Assembly: GCF_027531905.1 (NCBI RefSeq)
Contig: NZ_JAPZSU010000004.1
Coordinates: 1 to 57,488, forward strand
Direction: 5' to 3'
Source: Flavobacterium sp.
Lineage (GTDB): Bacteria; Bacteroidota; Bacteroidia; Flavobacteriales; Flavobacteriaceae
DNA length: 57,488 bases
Shown: positions 8,783 through 18,072 of the stretch, one piece after another
Position numbering within the stretch: the first letter of the stretch is position 1
Layout: every line of letters starts with the position of its first letter
Program-made: the position numbers and the translations under genes
Notes under the pieces: generated by a model
The model's input: only the letters and a program-made list of their open reading frames with translations
Database searches by the model: none
Told to the model about the DNA's origin: nothing

Positions 8783-10384
8783 ATGAAAACACTAACCGAA
8801 ACCACCGAAAAAAAATGGCAATTTTTGAATGAAGAAATTGCACAACACGACAACATTTTAACCGAAGAAGCTATTGATTTTTTGACGGCTTTACACGAAA
8901 ATTTCAACAGTAAACGATTGGAACTTTTAGAAGCCCGCAAAAAACAACAAGTCCAATTTGATAATGGTGTGTTACCCACCTTTCCTTTGGATACCAAAAG
9001 CATTAGAGAAAGCAACTGGCAAGCAGCTCCAATCCCAAAAGATTTAATCGATAGACGAGTGGAAATCACTGGACCAGTAGATAGAAAAATGGTGATTAAT
9101 GCTTTAAATTCAGGTGCTAAAACTTTTATGGCCGATTTTGAAGACAGCACTTCGCCTACTTGGGACAACATAATGGAAGGGCAACAAAACCTAAAAGATG
9201 CCGTAAATAAAACTATAACACTTGACGACCCTTTACGCAATAAAAAGTATGCACTAAAAGAAAAAACAGCCGTTTTGATTGTACGCCCAAGAGGATTACA
9301 CTTGAACGAAAAGCACATCTTAATAGAAGACGAAGAAGCTTCTGGTTCTCTGATTGACTTTGGGTTGTATGCTTTTCACAATCACGACCAATTGGCCAGA
9401 AACGGTTCGGCTCCTTATTTTTACTTACCCAAATTAGAACATTATTTGGAAGCCAGATGGTGGAACGAAGTGTTTGAATTTGCACAAGAATACCTTGGAG
9501 AGCAACACGGCACATTTAAAGCAACGGTTTTGATTGAAACCATAACCGCTAGTTTTCAGTTGGATGAAATCATCTACGAATTAAGAGACCATATCGTAGG
9601 CTTGAATTGCGGGCGTTGGGACTATATTTTTTCATACATCAAAAAATTCAGAAACAATCCTGCCTTTATCGTACCAAACCGTGACCAAGTTACTATGACT
9701 TCTCCATTTATGGATGCTTATTCTAAATTGGTGATTCAGCGTTGTCATAAACGCAACATTCACGCAATGGGCGGAATGGCTGCACAAATTCCGATTAAGA
9801 ATGACCCTGAAGCCAACGAAATTGCCTTCAAAAAAGTAATTGCCGACAAAGAAAGAGAAGCGAGAAACGGACACGACGGAACTTGGGTAGCGCATCCTGA
9901 TTTGGTTCCGATAGCGATGAAAGTGTTTAATGAAAATATGATGACCAAAAATCATATTCACATCAAGAGAGCTGATTTGCACATTACCGAAGCGGATTTG
10001 TTGCAAATTCCAGTAGGAACGATTACCGAAGAAGGGATTCGCAAAAACGTAAATGTTGCCGTACTGTACATCACTTCTTGGCTAAACGGGCAAGGCGCTG
10101 CAGCGATTCATCACTTGATGGAGGATGCCGCCACGGCCGAAATCTCAAGGTCACAATTGTGGCAATGGCTTCAAAATGAAGTGACGTTGGATTCGGGTGA
10201 ACAATTAACGACCAAATTGTATCACCGCATTGCTTTGGAAGAATATGAAAAAATCAGAAAGCAAGTGGGTGACCGAGCACACGAGGAGGAAAACTACATT
10301 TTAGCCGAAAAATTACTAGACGAACTGGTAGTGAACAAAAAATTTGTTGAGTTCTTGACGATACCGGGGTATAAGTATTTGTAG
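8783..10384 (+). CDS. aceB: Malate synthase A
   Basis: This enzyme condenses glyoxylate with acetyl-CoA to malate, the second step of the glyoxylate shunt. The frame is open from 8732, but I choose the ATG at 8783 (MKTLTETTEKKWQF, 533 residues). The upstream codons would overlap the promoter, and 533 residues is normal for the A form. Visible signatures are FMADFEDSTSPTWDN and the family motif DHIVGLNCGRWDYIFS. The regulator gene is divergent upstream and isocitrate lyase follows 522 bases downstream, separated by repeats, so the two shunt enzymes may not share one simple transcript. Confidence 0.96.
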   Translation: MKTLTETTEKKWQFLNEEIAQHDNILTEEAIDFLTALHENFNSKRLELLEARKKQQVQFDNGVLPTFPLDTKSIRESNWQAAPIPKDLIDRRVEITGPVDRKMVINALNSGAKTFMADFEDSTSPTWDNIMEGQQNLKDAVNKTITLDDPLRNKKYALKEKTAVLIVRPRGLHLNEKHILIEDEEASGSLIDFGLYAFHNHDQLARNGSAPYFYLPKLEHYLEARWWNEVFEFAQEYLGEQHGTFKATVLIETITASFQLDEIIYELRDHIVGLNCGRWDYIFSYIKKFRNNPAFIVPNRDQVTMTSPFMDAYSKLVIQRCHKRNIHAMGGMAAQIPIKNDPEANEIAFKKVIADKEREARNGHDGTWVAHPDLVPIAMKVFNENMMTKNHIHIKRADLHITEADLLQIPVGTITEEGIRKNVNVAVLYITSWLNGQGAAAIHHLMEDAATAEISRSQLWQWLQNEVTLDSGEQLTTKLYHRIALEEYEKIRKQVGDRAHEEENYILAEKLLDELVVNKKFVEFLTIPGYKYL

Positions 10385-10406
10385 TGGTTCAAGGCATTAG
10401 GTAACA

Positions 10407-10515
10407 GGCAAAAGGCAATAGCCATAAGGCATTAGTTTTTACAGTTGCTGAAAAATTTATTCAATCCTTTTAGCTATTGCTTATCCCATTTAACTTTTGG
10501 CTATTGCCTTTTGCC
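10407..10515. repeat. Inverted repeat downstream of malate synthase
   Basis: Two perfect 18-base arms (GGCAAAAGGCAATAGCCA at 10407-10424 and its complement at 10498-10515) enclose about 73 bases. A short AAGGCATTAG direct repeat (10391-10400 and 10426-10435) overlaps the left arm. The region could form a long hairpin after malate synthase. It lacks a T-run and looks more like an intergenic repeat than a standard terminator. Confidence 0.5.
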
Positions 10516-10540
10516 AAAAAAAATCACATTGCTGGCATTT

Positions 10541-10630
10541 AGCCCCGATCGCAGTGGCATCCTCTGTACTCGCGAACGAGCGAGGACAGAGATATAACGG
10601 AGAGCGGGAACCCCTATTTCCTGAAAAAGC
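10541..10630 (+). ncRNA. Structured intergenic element, copy A (Flavo-1-like)
   Basis: Matches the consensus shared by four elements in this window: AGCCCnGATnGnAGnGG, then ATCCT, a variable hairpin, then AGATATAnCGGA and AGCnGGA. Here the variable stem is CTCTGT...ACAGAG extended by CTCGC/GCGAG. It resembles my recollection of the Flavo-1 RNA motif of Flavobacteria, whose function is unknown, but I cannot confirm the identity. It lies in the 522-base gap between malate synthase and isocitrate lyase. Confidence 0.55.
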
Positions 10631-10698
10631 CCTTTGCTTGCCGCTCCTGAAGAATAAAATATTTAACCTGCTGGGTGAATTTCAAACAAAAAAATATA

Positions 10699-10840
10699 AC
10701 CACATAGAATCAAAGATTCAGCAAATTTGAAAAAGAATTAGATAGAAATAGTGCTATTTCTCACATAGGATGGCTATGTGAAAAGTAAAACGTCTATTTA
10801 CTTCTATAAAAAATCTATAAACTCTATGCTTCTATGTGGT
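10699..10840 (-). repeat. Palindromic MITE-like intergenic repeat, copy 1
   Basis: Starts ACCACATAGAA and ends with the exact complement TTCTATGTGGT. Its inner parts are also roughly inverted (CACATAGGATGGCTATGTG in the middle). Its reverse complement aligns along nearly its whole length with the repeat at 27711-27850, sharing for example ATAGACGTTTTACT and ACTATTTCTAT. Homology continues a little beyond the arms (TTTGAAATTCACC). It encodes no protein, so it is probably a non-autonomous mobile or structural repeat. Confidence 0.65.
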
Positions 10841-10906
10841 GTCAAAATAAATTCTCCCTTCAAAACTATTTAATCAAAATAAACCAAAAAACTTAAATCA
10901 AAAATT

Positions 10907-12187
10907 ATGAAAACCACCGAGACACGCATTCAAGAATTAGTAACTGATTGGTTAACAAACCCAAGATGGGAAGGCATTGAACGTCCTTACACCGCTGAAG
11001 AAGTGGTACAATTGCAAGGTTCGTATCAAATTGAACACAGTATCGCTAGAATGGGCGCTACGAAACTTTGGAACCGATTGAAATCGCAGGATTTTGTTGC
11101 CGGATTAGGTGCATTGACTGGTAATCAAGCCATTCAAGAAGTGGAGGCTGGACTAGAAGCGATTTACTTGAGCGGCTGGCAAGTGGCGGCCGATGCGAAT
11201 GTGGCTGGCGAAATGTATCCTGACCAATCATTGTATCCTGCCAACAGTGTACCCTTGGTTGTAAAAAGAATCAACAACGCTTTGTTGCGCGCTGACCAAA
11301 TTCAAGTGGTGAACAAAACCGCAGACAAAAAAGACTATCTGGTTCCGATTGTTGCCGATGCTGAAGCAGGTTTTGGAGGAAACTTGAACGCTTTTGAATT
11401 GATGAAATCAATGATTGAAGCGGGAGCAGCGGGCGTACACTTTGAAGACCAATTGAGTTCTGCTAAAAAATGTGGCCACTTGGGCGGAAAAGTTTTGGTT
11501 CCTACGCAAGAAGCCATCAATAAATTAATCGCTGCACGTTTGGCTGCCGACGTAATGGGAACGCCAACCTTGATTGTAGCAAGAACGGATGCGGATGCTG
11601 CAAACTTATTGACAAGCGATATAGACCCAAGAGATGCCAAATTCATCACGGGAGAAAAAACAGACGAAGGCTTCTTCTATGTAAACTGTGGTGTGGAGCA
11701 AGGTATTGACCGTGGGTTGAGTTATGCGCCGTATGCTGATTTGATTTGGATGGAAACCAGCAATCCTGATTTGGCTTACGCAAAACAATTTGCCGATGCT
11801 ATTCACGCGAAATATCCAGGAAAAATGTTGGCTTACAACTGTTCGCCTTCGTTCAACTGGGCGGCGAAACTATCCGTTGCTGAAATGGAAACCTTTAGAG
11901 AAGACTTGGCGGCTATGGGGTATAAATTCCAATTCATTACTTTGGCTGGATTCCACGCTTTGAACACGAGTATGTTTGAATTGTCTAAAGCTTACAAAGA
12001 AAGAGGTATGGCGGGCTACTCTGAATTGCAAGAAAGAGAATTTGCTTTGCAACAACACGGTTTTAGAGCCGTAAAACACCAAGGTTTTGTGGGAACGAGC
12101 TATTTTGATGCCGTTCAAAATACGGTTACTACGGGAAAAGCCTCTACAACAGCAATGAAAGACTCAACAGAAGTGGCACAATTTTAA
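10907..12187 (+). CDS. aceA: Isocitrate lyase
   Basis: Cleaves isocitrate to glyoxylate and succinate, the first glyoxylate-shunt step, allowing growth on acetate or fatty acids. The 426-residue length is normal for the bacterial enzyme. The catalytic loop [14 protein letters not shown] is at 187-200 with C189 as the active cysteine. [10 protein letters not shown] (149-158) and FEDQ contribute metal and substrate contacts. The ATG at 10907 has an A-rich leader typical of these genes. A terminator follows at 12361. It partners the malate synthase upstream. Confidence 0.97.
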   Translation: MKTTETRIQELVTDWLTNPRWEGIERPYTAEEVVQLQGSYQIEHSIARMGATKLWNRLKSQDFVAGLGALTGNQAIQEVEAGLEAIYLSGWQVAADANVAGEMYPDQSLYPANSVPLVVKRINNALLRADQIQVVNKTADKKDYLVPIVADAEAGFGGNLNAFELMKSMIEAGAAGVHFEDQLSSAKKCGHLGGKVLVPTQEAINKLIAARLAADVMGTPTLIVARTDADAANLLTSDIDPRDAKFITGEKTDEGFFYVNCGVEQGIDRGLSYAPYADLIWMETSNPDLAYAKQFADAIHAKYPGKMLAYNCSPSFNWAAKLSVAEMETFREDLAAMGYKFQFITLAGFHALNTSMFELSKAYKERGMAGYSELQEREFALQQHGFRAVKHQGFVGTSYFDAVQNTVTTGKASTTAMKDSTEVAQF

Positions 12188-12360
12188 AAATATTTTAGAT
12201 GTTTATACCGATTATGTATTGCTTCGCCTGTTCGCTAACGCTCGGGTCAATATAGTCCAATAAAAATTGAACTATTTTCATACTATATCGGCATTATACC
12301 TGAGCTCTTTTGGACTAAAATGTATTTTTATTTAGTATAATTGTTAAAGATGTTTGCCAA

Positions 12361-12400
12361 AAAAAGGCACGAAACCAACTTGGAATCGTGCCTTTTGTTT
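12361..12400 (+). terminator. Intrinsic terminator after isocitrate lyase
   Basis: The stem AAAGGCACGA/TCGTGCCTTT (12363-12372 and 12386-12395) is followed by a T-rich stretch. Confidence 0.65.
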
Positions 12401-12446
12401 TTGTTCTTAATCGTGTCAATGCGAAAAATCTTTGTTGAAATTTAAC

Positions 12447-12636
12447 CGCTAGGTTCGCAAAGGTTTACGCTAGGTTCGCAAAATTTTTAACCATATAAGG
12501 CATTTAAGGCCATATAAGAGTTGTAAATATGAGTCAAAAGCCCTCTTTTGGTTTTAGTAAAAGTATAAAAAGTATACACAAATTAGAGTTACTACTTTTC
12601 ACCTAACTTCATTGACCTTAAATGCCTTATATGGTT
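12447..12636. repeat. Intergenic repeat region with direct and inverted repeats
   Basis: CGCTAGGTTCGCAAA occurs twice with a 21-base period (12447-12461 and 12468-12482). Immediately after, a perfect 21-base inverted repeat (arms 12489-12509 and 12616-12636, beginning AACCATATAAGGCATTTAAG) encloses about 106 bases. The architecture resembles the MITE-like repeats at 10699 and 27711, but the sequence differs. It fills most of the 525-base gap between isocitrate lyase and the BNR-repeat gene. No reading frame of interest lies in this gap. Confidence 0.6.
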
Positions 12637-12712
12637 CAAAAACAAGTTAGTTATCATAACCTTTCAACGTAAAACCATCGGAAATTATGGTTGATTTTTC
12701 AAACAGACCTCT

Positions 12713-15337
12713 TTATTTAGGCGCAACAATTTCGAAAGGTGTTGTCGCTTTCTCTTTGTCTTTTGCAAGGCTCCAAGTATATTTAGCTACTGGCAAATAA
12801 TACTTGCCGTTTTTAGCAGGCGTTATTTTTAGCTTTTTATCTTTTGCCATCCATTTGTCGGCCGCAGTTTTGTCGATTGCTAAATCATAAACCACTTTGT
12901 TCAATCCTTTTTGAGCGGCAACAGTGGTTGAATACACTATTTCTTTAGAAGCATTTTCTAATTGAACACTTACATTTCCAGCGGAATTGGTATAAAACCA
13001 AAGTTCATTTTTTGGAATAAACTCGTCACCCCAAGCGCCACGTTTCGAACCCCATCTTTCGGATTTGGTTGTGCTTTTAACTTCATACACATAAAGAGTT
13101 TTGTCTAAAACCTCCTTTTTCAATTCTTGCACTTGTTTCAAACTCACTTTATATACAGAACGACCGTGTGTCCCCACAATTAAATCTTTGGCTTTCTTTT
13201 GAATCACCAAATCGTGCACCGCCACTGGAGGCATTCCGTTTGAGAAATCTTGCCAAGAAGCACCGCCGTCAACAGAAATGTAAAGACCATTGTCAGTTCC
13301 TACATACAACACGCTATCCAAAACGCTGTCTTCTAAAATCACATTGACTGGACTTGCAGGAAGATTGTTCGCTATACTTTTCCAAGTTTGCCCTGCATCT
13401 TCTGAAACATACACATAACTCGTAAAATCGTCATTGCGGTACCCATTGAGCGTTACATAAACGCGTTCTTTTTTGTAGGCAGAAGCCACTACTCTACTTA
13501 CCCAAAGGTTTTGTGGCAAAGTAGTCGAAATCACTTTCCAACTCGCGCCTCCGTTATTGGTAAATTGTACTAAACCATCATCGCTACCGGTATACAACAC
13601 TCCAAACTCGAAAGGACTTTCGCTGATGGTGGTCAACGTTCCAAAAGCCACATTTCCTTGTTTACCTCCTTGAGTCAAATCGGGTGAAATAGCCGTCCAA
13701 GTATCACCTTGATTCATAGAACGGTGTAAAAAATTGGAACCTAAATACAAAATGTCTTGATTGTGAGATGACAATAAAATAGGTGATTGCCAATTGTATC
13801 GATAAGGCTTATCTCCTTTTTTGGCTTTAGGAGCAATGAACTTACTTTTAGATTCATCCGCGCGATTGATGCGGTAGTAACTGCCGTATTGATATCCTGT
13901 AAAAACGATATTTGGATTGCGCTTATCAATTTGGATTTGCATCCCATCGCCTCCCATTAATCTTGCATAAGGATATTTTCCTTCTTGTTGCCAGCCAATA
14001 GAAGCACTGTAATTACTCGCTCCAACCCAAACGCCATTATCCTGCAACCCACCATAAATATTATACGGTTCTTGTTCATCAACATTTACTGCATAAAACT
14101 GTCCCACTGGAATACTGTTGCACAACTGCCACGATTTTCCGTTGTCATAGGTAATATTCAAACCACCGTCATTTCCGTTAACCAAATGATTCGGATTATT
14201 AGGATTAATCCAAACTACGTGATGATCGGAGTGCACATTGTCGCCATCAATAGCTTGAAATGTTTTACCTCCATTATCTGAAAACAACAACGGAACACCC
14301 GTTATATAAATGCGTTCTTGGTTTTTTGGATCTACCGTGATGTCACCAAAATAATAGCCATAACTAGAGTAAAAATCATCAATAAAACTCGTATTGGTTT
14401 TTACCCACGTTTTCCCTCCGTTGATGGATTTGAAAACTTCGGCACCAATTACCTCTGGATCTTCATCGTTGGGATCTTTTTCTTTTTTAGTCGAAGGACG
14501 CATTTTTTGATTGTCCATCACCGCATATATAATGTCTGAAGTAAAAGCTGATAATCCAATACGTCCGACAAATTCATCCGAAGGAAAACCACTTTCTGGG
14601 GTAGAAATCAACTGCCAAGTCGATCCTGCATCGGTACTTTTGTAAATACCCGAAGCTTTTCCGTTTCCATTGAAATTGTGTGCTTTTCTGTCTTTCTGCC
14701 AAGCACTAGCGTAGATAACGTCAAAATTACTTTCGGCCACAGCCATATCAATCACTCCGGTTTCATCATTTACAAACAACACTTGTTGCCACGATTTTCC
14801 ACCATCGGTTGTTTTAAAAACACCTCTTTCCTTGTTTTTAGTGTATAAATGTCCCGCCACTCCAACAATAATCTCATTGCTATTTTTTGGGTTAACCAAA
14901 ATTTTACTGATATGATGACTGTCGGTCAATCCTATATTTTTCCAGGTCTTTCCTTTGTCAAAGGATTGCAACAAGCCTATCCCTGCATAAGAAGATCTTG
15001 AAGAATTGATTTCTCCTGTACCTACCAGAATCATTCCTGATTTCCAATCCACAAAGACAGAACCACAATTTAGTGTAGGTGCCGTATCCATCACAGGTTC
15101 CATTCTCAAACCATTAGTATTCGAATACCACAAACCACCTGAGGCATACGCTACATAAAATTCGATAGGATTCTCAGGATTTACGGCCACATCAACTACG
15201 CGTCCACTCATTACTGTGGGTCCGACATTTTGCAAAGTCAACTCTTGAAACAAAGTTGGCGTCGTGGTAGTAGTACCATTTTGGCTCCAGGAAACACTAA
15301 AGGTCAAGGCAGTAATTAGGAAGGCTATTTTTTTCAT
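12713..15337 (-). CDS. Secreted BNR/sortilin-type beta-propeller protein (annotated in relatives as glycosyl hydrolase)
   Basis: A signal peptide (residues 1-19, ending SVSWSQ) leads into a long beta-propeller with many Asp-box/BNR repeats: STDAGSTWQ, SINGGKTW, SDNGGKTF, TNNGGASW, SEDAGQTWK and SVDGGASWQ. This is the VPS10/sortilin-like, photosystem II stability factor-like fold. Relatives are usually named glycosyl hydrolase, but no catalytic residues can be assigned, so the substrate is unknown. There is no obvious C-terminal type IX sorting domain (it ends FEIVAPK), suggesting a periplasmic or outer-membrane-associated location. It is transcribed alone. Confidence 0.75.
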   Translation of the reverse strand: MKKIAFLITALTFSVSWSQNGTTTTTPTLFQELTLQNVGPTVMSGRVVDVAVNPENPIEFYVAYASGGLWYSNTNGLRMEPVMDTAPTLNCGSVFVDWKSGMILVGTGEINSSRSSYAGIGLLQSFDKGKTWKNIGLTDSHHISKILVNPKNSNEIIVGVAGHLYTKNKERGVFKTTDGGKSWQQVLFVNDETGVIDMAVAESNFDVIYASAWQKDRKAHNFNGNGKASGIYKSTDAGSTWQLISTPESGFPSDEFVGRIGLSAFTSDIIYAVMDNQKMRPSTKKEKDPNDEDPEVIGAEVFKSINGGKTWVKTNTSFIDDFYSSYGYYFGDITVDPKNQERIYITGVPLLFSDNGGKTFQAIDGDNVHSDHHVVWINPNNPNHLVNGNDGGLNITYDNGKSWQLCNSIPVGQFYAVNVDEQEPYNIYGGLQDNGVWVGASNYSASIGWQQEGKYPYARLMGGDGMQIQIDKRNPNIVFTGYQYGSYYRINRADESKSKFIAPKAKKGDKPYRYNWQSPILLSSHNQDILYLGSNFLHRSMNQGDTWTAISPDLTQGGKQGNVAFGTLTTISESPFEFGVLYTGSDDGLVQFTNNGGASWKVISTTLPQNLWVSRVVASAYKKERVYVTLNGYRNDDFTSYVYVSEDAGQTWKSIANNLPASPVNVILEDSVLDSVLYVGTDNGLYISVDGGASWQDFSNGMPPVAVHDLVIQKKAKDLIVGTHGRSVYKVSLKQVQELKKEVLDKTLYVYEVKSTTKSERWGSKRGAWGDEFIPKNELWFYTNSAGNVSVQLENASKEIVYSTTVAAQKGLNKVVYDLAIDKTAADKWMAKDKKLKITPAKNGKYYLPVAKYTWSLAKDKEKATTPFEIVAPK

Positions 15338-15547
15338 ATGTAAAAACTATTTTTTTAGAGGAATATGGAAGTCGCACAAAAATTAATCTCTTTTTGAACC
15401 AATTTTAGGTCTTTCGACTTTCATTTACATCAATTTTGAACGAAAATTAAGCATTAAAATAGAGACTCAAAAATTTTATACCCAAATTAACACCCGTTTC
15501 TACTAAAGTTACTATTTTTGAGTATTACTAATAAATAATTGGTTGTT

Positions 15548-16840
15548 ATGAAATATCATCAAATAAACAGTGGGCTTTTTGTAAAAAATAGAGAAAAATT
15601 CACTGCTCAAATGAAACCGAAAAGCGTTGCGGTTTTTAATTCAAACGACATATATCCTGTTTCTGCCGATAGCACTTTACCTTTTGCACAACATAGAGAT
15701 ATTTTCTATTTATCCGGTGTAGATCAAGAAGAAAGCATTTTGTTGTTATTCCCAGATGCGCCTTACGAGCACTTGAAAGAAATCCTTTTTTTGAGAGAAA
15801 CCAATGAGCACATTGCGATTTGGGAAGGCGAAAAACTAACCAAAGAACGTGCGTTTCAGGTATCAGGAATCAAAACAGTTTTCTGGCTACAAGATTTTGA
15901 CAAAACCTTGAAAGAAATTATGATGTATGCCGAAGTAATGTACATCAACACCAACGAACACTATCGTTCAGCTGTAGAAACCGAAACCCGTGAAGACCGT
16001 TTTATCAAAAAATGGAAAGCACAATATCCAGCGCATACCGTAGCCAAGAGCAACCCAATTTTACAACGCATTCGCTCCATAAAAGAAACCGAAGAAATCG
16101 ATTTAATCCAACAAGCGTGTAACATCACCGAAAAAGGGTTCCGTCGTTTGCTTTCGTTTGTGAAGCCCAACGTAATGGAATATGAGGTAGAAGCCGAATT
16201 AATTCACGAGTTCGTTCGCAACCGTTCTAAAGGATTTGCCTACACACCCATTATCGCTTCTGGAAATAATGCCAATGTATTGCATTACATCGAAAACAAC
16301 CAACAATGCAAAGCTGGCGACTTGCTTTTACTAGATGTAGCGGCAGAATACGCCAATTATTCAAGCGATTTAACCCGTACCATACCAGTTTCTGGAAGCT
16401 ATTCTGAAAGACAAAAAGCCGTATACAACGCAGTTCTTCGTGTGAAAAACGAAGCTACAAAAATACTTACTCCAGGTACACTTTGGAAACAATATCACGT
16501 AGAAGTGGGCAAAATTATGACTTCCGAATTATTAGGTTTAGGTCTGATTGACAAAGCCGACGTTCAAAACGAAAATCCTGATTGGCCTGCTTACAAAAAA
16601 TATTTTATGCACGGAACTTCTCACCATATGGGACTCGACACGCACGATTATGGATTGCTCCACGAACCAATGGAAGCCAATATGGTGTTTACCGTAGAAC
16701 CTGGAATTTACATTCCTGCCGAAGGTTTCGGTATCCGAATTGAAGACGATGTGGTAATTCAAAAATCAGGAGAACCGTTCAATTTGATGCGCAATATTCC
16801 GATTGAAGCAGACGAAATCGAAAGCTTAATGAACGCTTAA
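15548..16840 (+). CDS. Xaa-Pro aminopeptidase (M24B, aminopeptidase P)
   Basis: Removes N-terminal residues that precede proline, using two metal ions. I use the ATG at 15548 (MKYHQINSGLF) rather than an in-frame TTG at 15539. The N-terminal half is the creatinase-like domain. The C-terminal pita-bread domain shows the metal ligands in LLLDVAAEYANYSSDLTR, HGTSHHMGLDTHD, FTVEPGIY and IRIEDDVV. No signal peptide is seen, so it is cytoplasmic. A TATTTTTG box at 15513-15520 may be the promoter. Confidence 0.92.
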   Translation: MKYHQINSGLFVKNREKFTAQMKPKSVAVFNSNDIYPVSADSTLPFAQHRDIFYLSGVDQEESILLLFPDAPYEHLKEILFLRETNEHIAIWEGEKLTKERAFQVSGIKTVFWLQDFDKTLKEIMMYAEVMYINTNEHYRSAVETETREDRFIKKWKAQYPAHTVAKSNPILQRIRSIKETEEIDLIQQACNITEKGFRRLLSFVKPNVMEYEVEAELIHEFVRNRSKGFAYTPIIASGNNANVLHYIENNQQCKAGDLLLLDVAAEYANYSSDLTRTIPVSGSYSERQKAVYNAVLRVKNEATKILTPGTLWKQYHVEVGKIMTSELLGLGLIDKADVQNENPDWPAYKKYFMHGTSHHMGLDTHDYGLLHEPMEANMVFTVEPGIYIPAEGFGIRIEDDVVIQKSGEPFNLMRNIPIEADEIESLMNA

Positions 16841-16901
16841 AAATAGTACAAGAATTACACTAATTCTCGCGAAAAAGTAGAATTCAAAATAAATACAACT
16901 A

Positions 16902-16930
16902 ACGGCATCTCTCATGGATGCCGTTTTTTT
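16902..16930 (+). terminator. Intrinsic terminator
   Basis: ACGGCATC pairs with GATGCCGT around a short loop, followed by seven T, downstream of the aminopeptidase gene. Confidence 0.75.
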
Positions 16931-16996
16931 ATGCCCAAAAATGTAACATTTCAATTTAACCACTTACTAATTCCTTAAACGGTAAAACACAAAATC

Positions 16997-17797
16997 ATGA
17001 TAGCACACGAAATAGACTACCATATTTATGGCGAAGAAATGCAATATGTAGAAATAGAACTCGACCCACAAGAAATTGTCATTGCCGAGGCGGGAAGTTT
17101 TATGATGATGGACAATGGCATCCAAATGGAAACCATTTTCGGAGACGGTTCCCAACAACAAACGGGTTTGTTTGGCAAATTACTAAGCGCAGGAAAAAGA
17201 GTTTTAACAGGAGAAAGTCTGTTCATGACCGCCTTTATCAATCAAAATTACAACAAAAGCAAAGTCTCCTTTGCCTCGCCGTATCCCGGAAAAATCATTC
17301 CAATTGATTTAAGACAATTTGGCGGAAAATTCATTTGCCAAAAGAACGCATTCCTTTGCGCTGCCAAGGGCGTAGCCGTTGGTATTGAATTCTCCAAAAA
17401 GTTAGGCACAGGCCTTTTTGGTGGCGAAGGTTTCATCATGCAAAAACTTGAAGGCGACGGAATGGCTTTCGTACATTCAGGCGGAACTTTAGCCAAAAAA
17501 GAATTACAACCTGGCGAAATCCTAAAAGTAGACACCGGCTGTATCGTAGGTTTCACCCAAGATGTCGATTATGATATCGAATTTATTGGCGGCATCAAAA
17601 ACTCTCTCTTCGGTGGCGAAGGCTTGTTTTACGCAACTTTGCGTGGCCCTGGAACAGTGTACATTCAGTCGCTTCCGTTCTCTAGATTGGCCGACCGTAT
17701 CATTGCTTCAGCCCCAAGAGCTGGCGGAAGTAGCCGCGAAGAAGGCAGCCTTTTAGGCGGACTCGGCAATCTTTTAGACGGCGATAATCGCTTCTAA
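16997..17797 (+). CDS. TIGR00266/AIM24-family protein
   Basis: This 266-residue cytoplasmic protein has the glycine-rich double-stranded beta-helix repeats of the AIM24/TIGR00266 family: [35 protein letters not shown] and [17 protein letters not shown]. The molecular role in bacteria is not established. The mitochondrial relative AIM24 affects membrane organisation, which cannot be transferred safely. It stands alone between two terminators. Confidence 0.85.
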   Translation: MIAHEIDYHIYGEEMQYVEIELDPQEIVIAEAGSFMMMDNGIQMETIFGDGSQQQTGLFGKLLSAGKRVLTGESLFMTAFINQNYNKSKVSFASPYPGKIIPIDLRQFGGKFICQKNAFLCAAKGVAVGIEFSKKLGTGLFGGEGFIMQKLEGDGMAFVHSGGTLAKKELQPGEILKVDTGCIVGFTQDVDYDIEFIGGIKNSLFGGEGLFYATLRGPGTVYIQSLPFSRLADRIIASAPRAGGSSREEGSLLGGLGNLLDGDNRF

Positions 17798-17822
17798 TAA
17801 CAGAAAAAAATCAAAAAAACCC

Positions 17823-17858
17823 TACCCCAAAAGACACCAATTTTGGGGTATTTTTTTT
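17823..17858 (+). terminator. Intrinsic terminator
   Basis: TACCCCAAAA (17823-17832) pairs perfectly with TTTTGGGGTA (17841-17850) and is followed by eight T. Confidence 0.8.
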
Positions 17859-17890
17859 AGGAGCAGTAAGCATAGGGATTTTTTGGAAAC

Positions 17891-17987
17891 ACCGTCCCGC
17901 TTTCCGCTACAATCTTTTTTTTACACCTGACAGGTTTTAGAAACCTGTCAGGTGTAAAAAAAAGGATTTCCACTACAATCGGGGCTA
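17891..17987 (-). ncRNA. Structured intergenic element, copy D (Flavo-1-like)
   Basis: Read on the minus strand it begins AGCCCCGATTGTAGTGG, ATCCTTTT, then after the variable hairpin AAAGATTGTAGCGGA and AGCGGGACGG, matching copies A, B and C. Its variable stem is the longest: a 24-base perfect stem whose tip contains the palindrome ACCTGACAGGTTT...AAACCTGTCAGGT (about 17923-17954). It fills most of the gap between the AIM24-like and hydrolase genes. Confidence 0.55.
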
Positions 17988-18048
17988 AAAAGCAACATTT
18001 GGCTCTTTTTGGTTACATTTTGAATTCAAAAAATCTAGAAATAAAAAG

Positions 18049-18056
18049 TACTTTTG
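18049..18056 (+). promoter_or_regulatory. -7 box of the alpha/beta hydrolase gene
   Basis: TACTTTTG followed by C is a perfect -7 box 16 bases before the TTG start. No well-spaced -33 TTG is visible. The very short leader supports the TTG at 18073 as the true start. Confidence 0.45.
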
Positions 18057-18072
18057 CACAAACGCTCGAACT

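Noticed and set aside
8767..9318. Antisense frame of 183 codons opposite malate synthase
   Set aside because: The sense strand encodes a clear full-length enzyme; the antisense translation shows no domain or signal.
10497..10730. Open frame of 77 codons on the plus strand between aceB and aceA
   Set aside because: It lies across the inverted repeat and structured element A; composition and lack of a start context indicate a chance frame.
12203..12330. Imperfect stem-forming region after aceA considered as a fifth structured element
   Set aside because: It lacks the conserved ATCCT and AGATATAGCGGA boxes; only weak pairing is visible.
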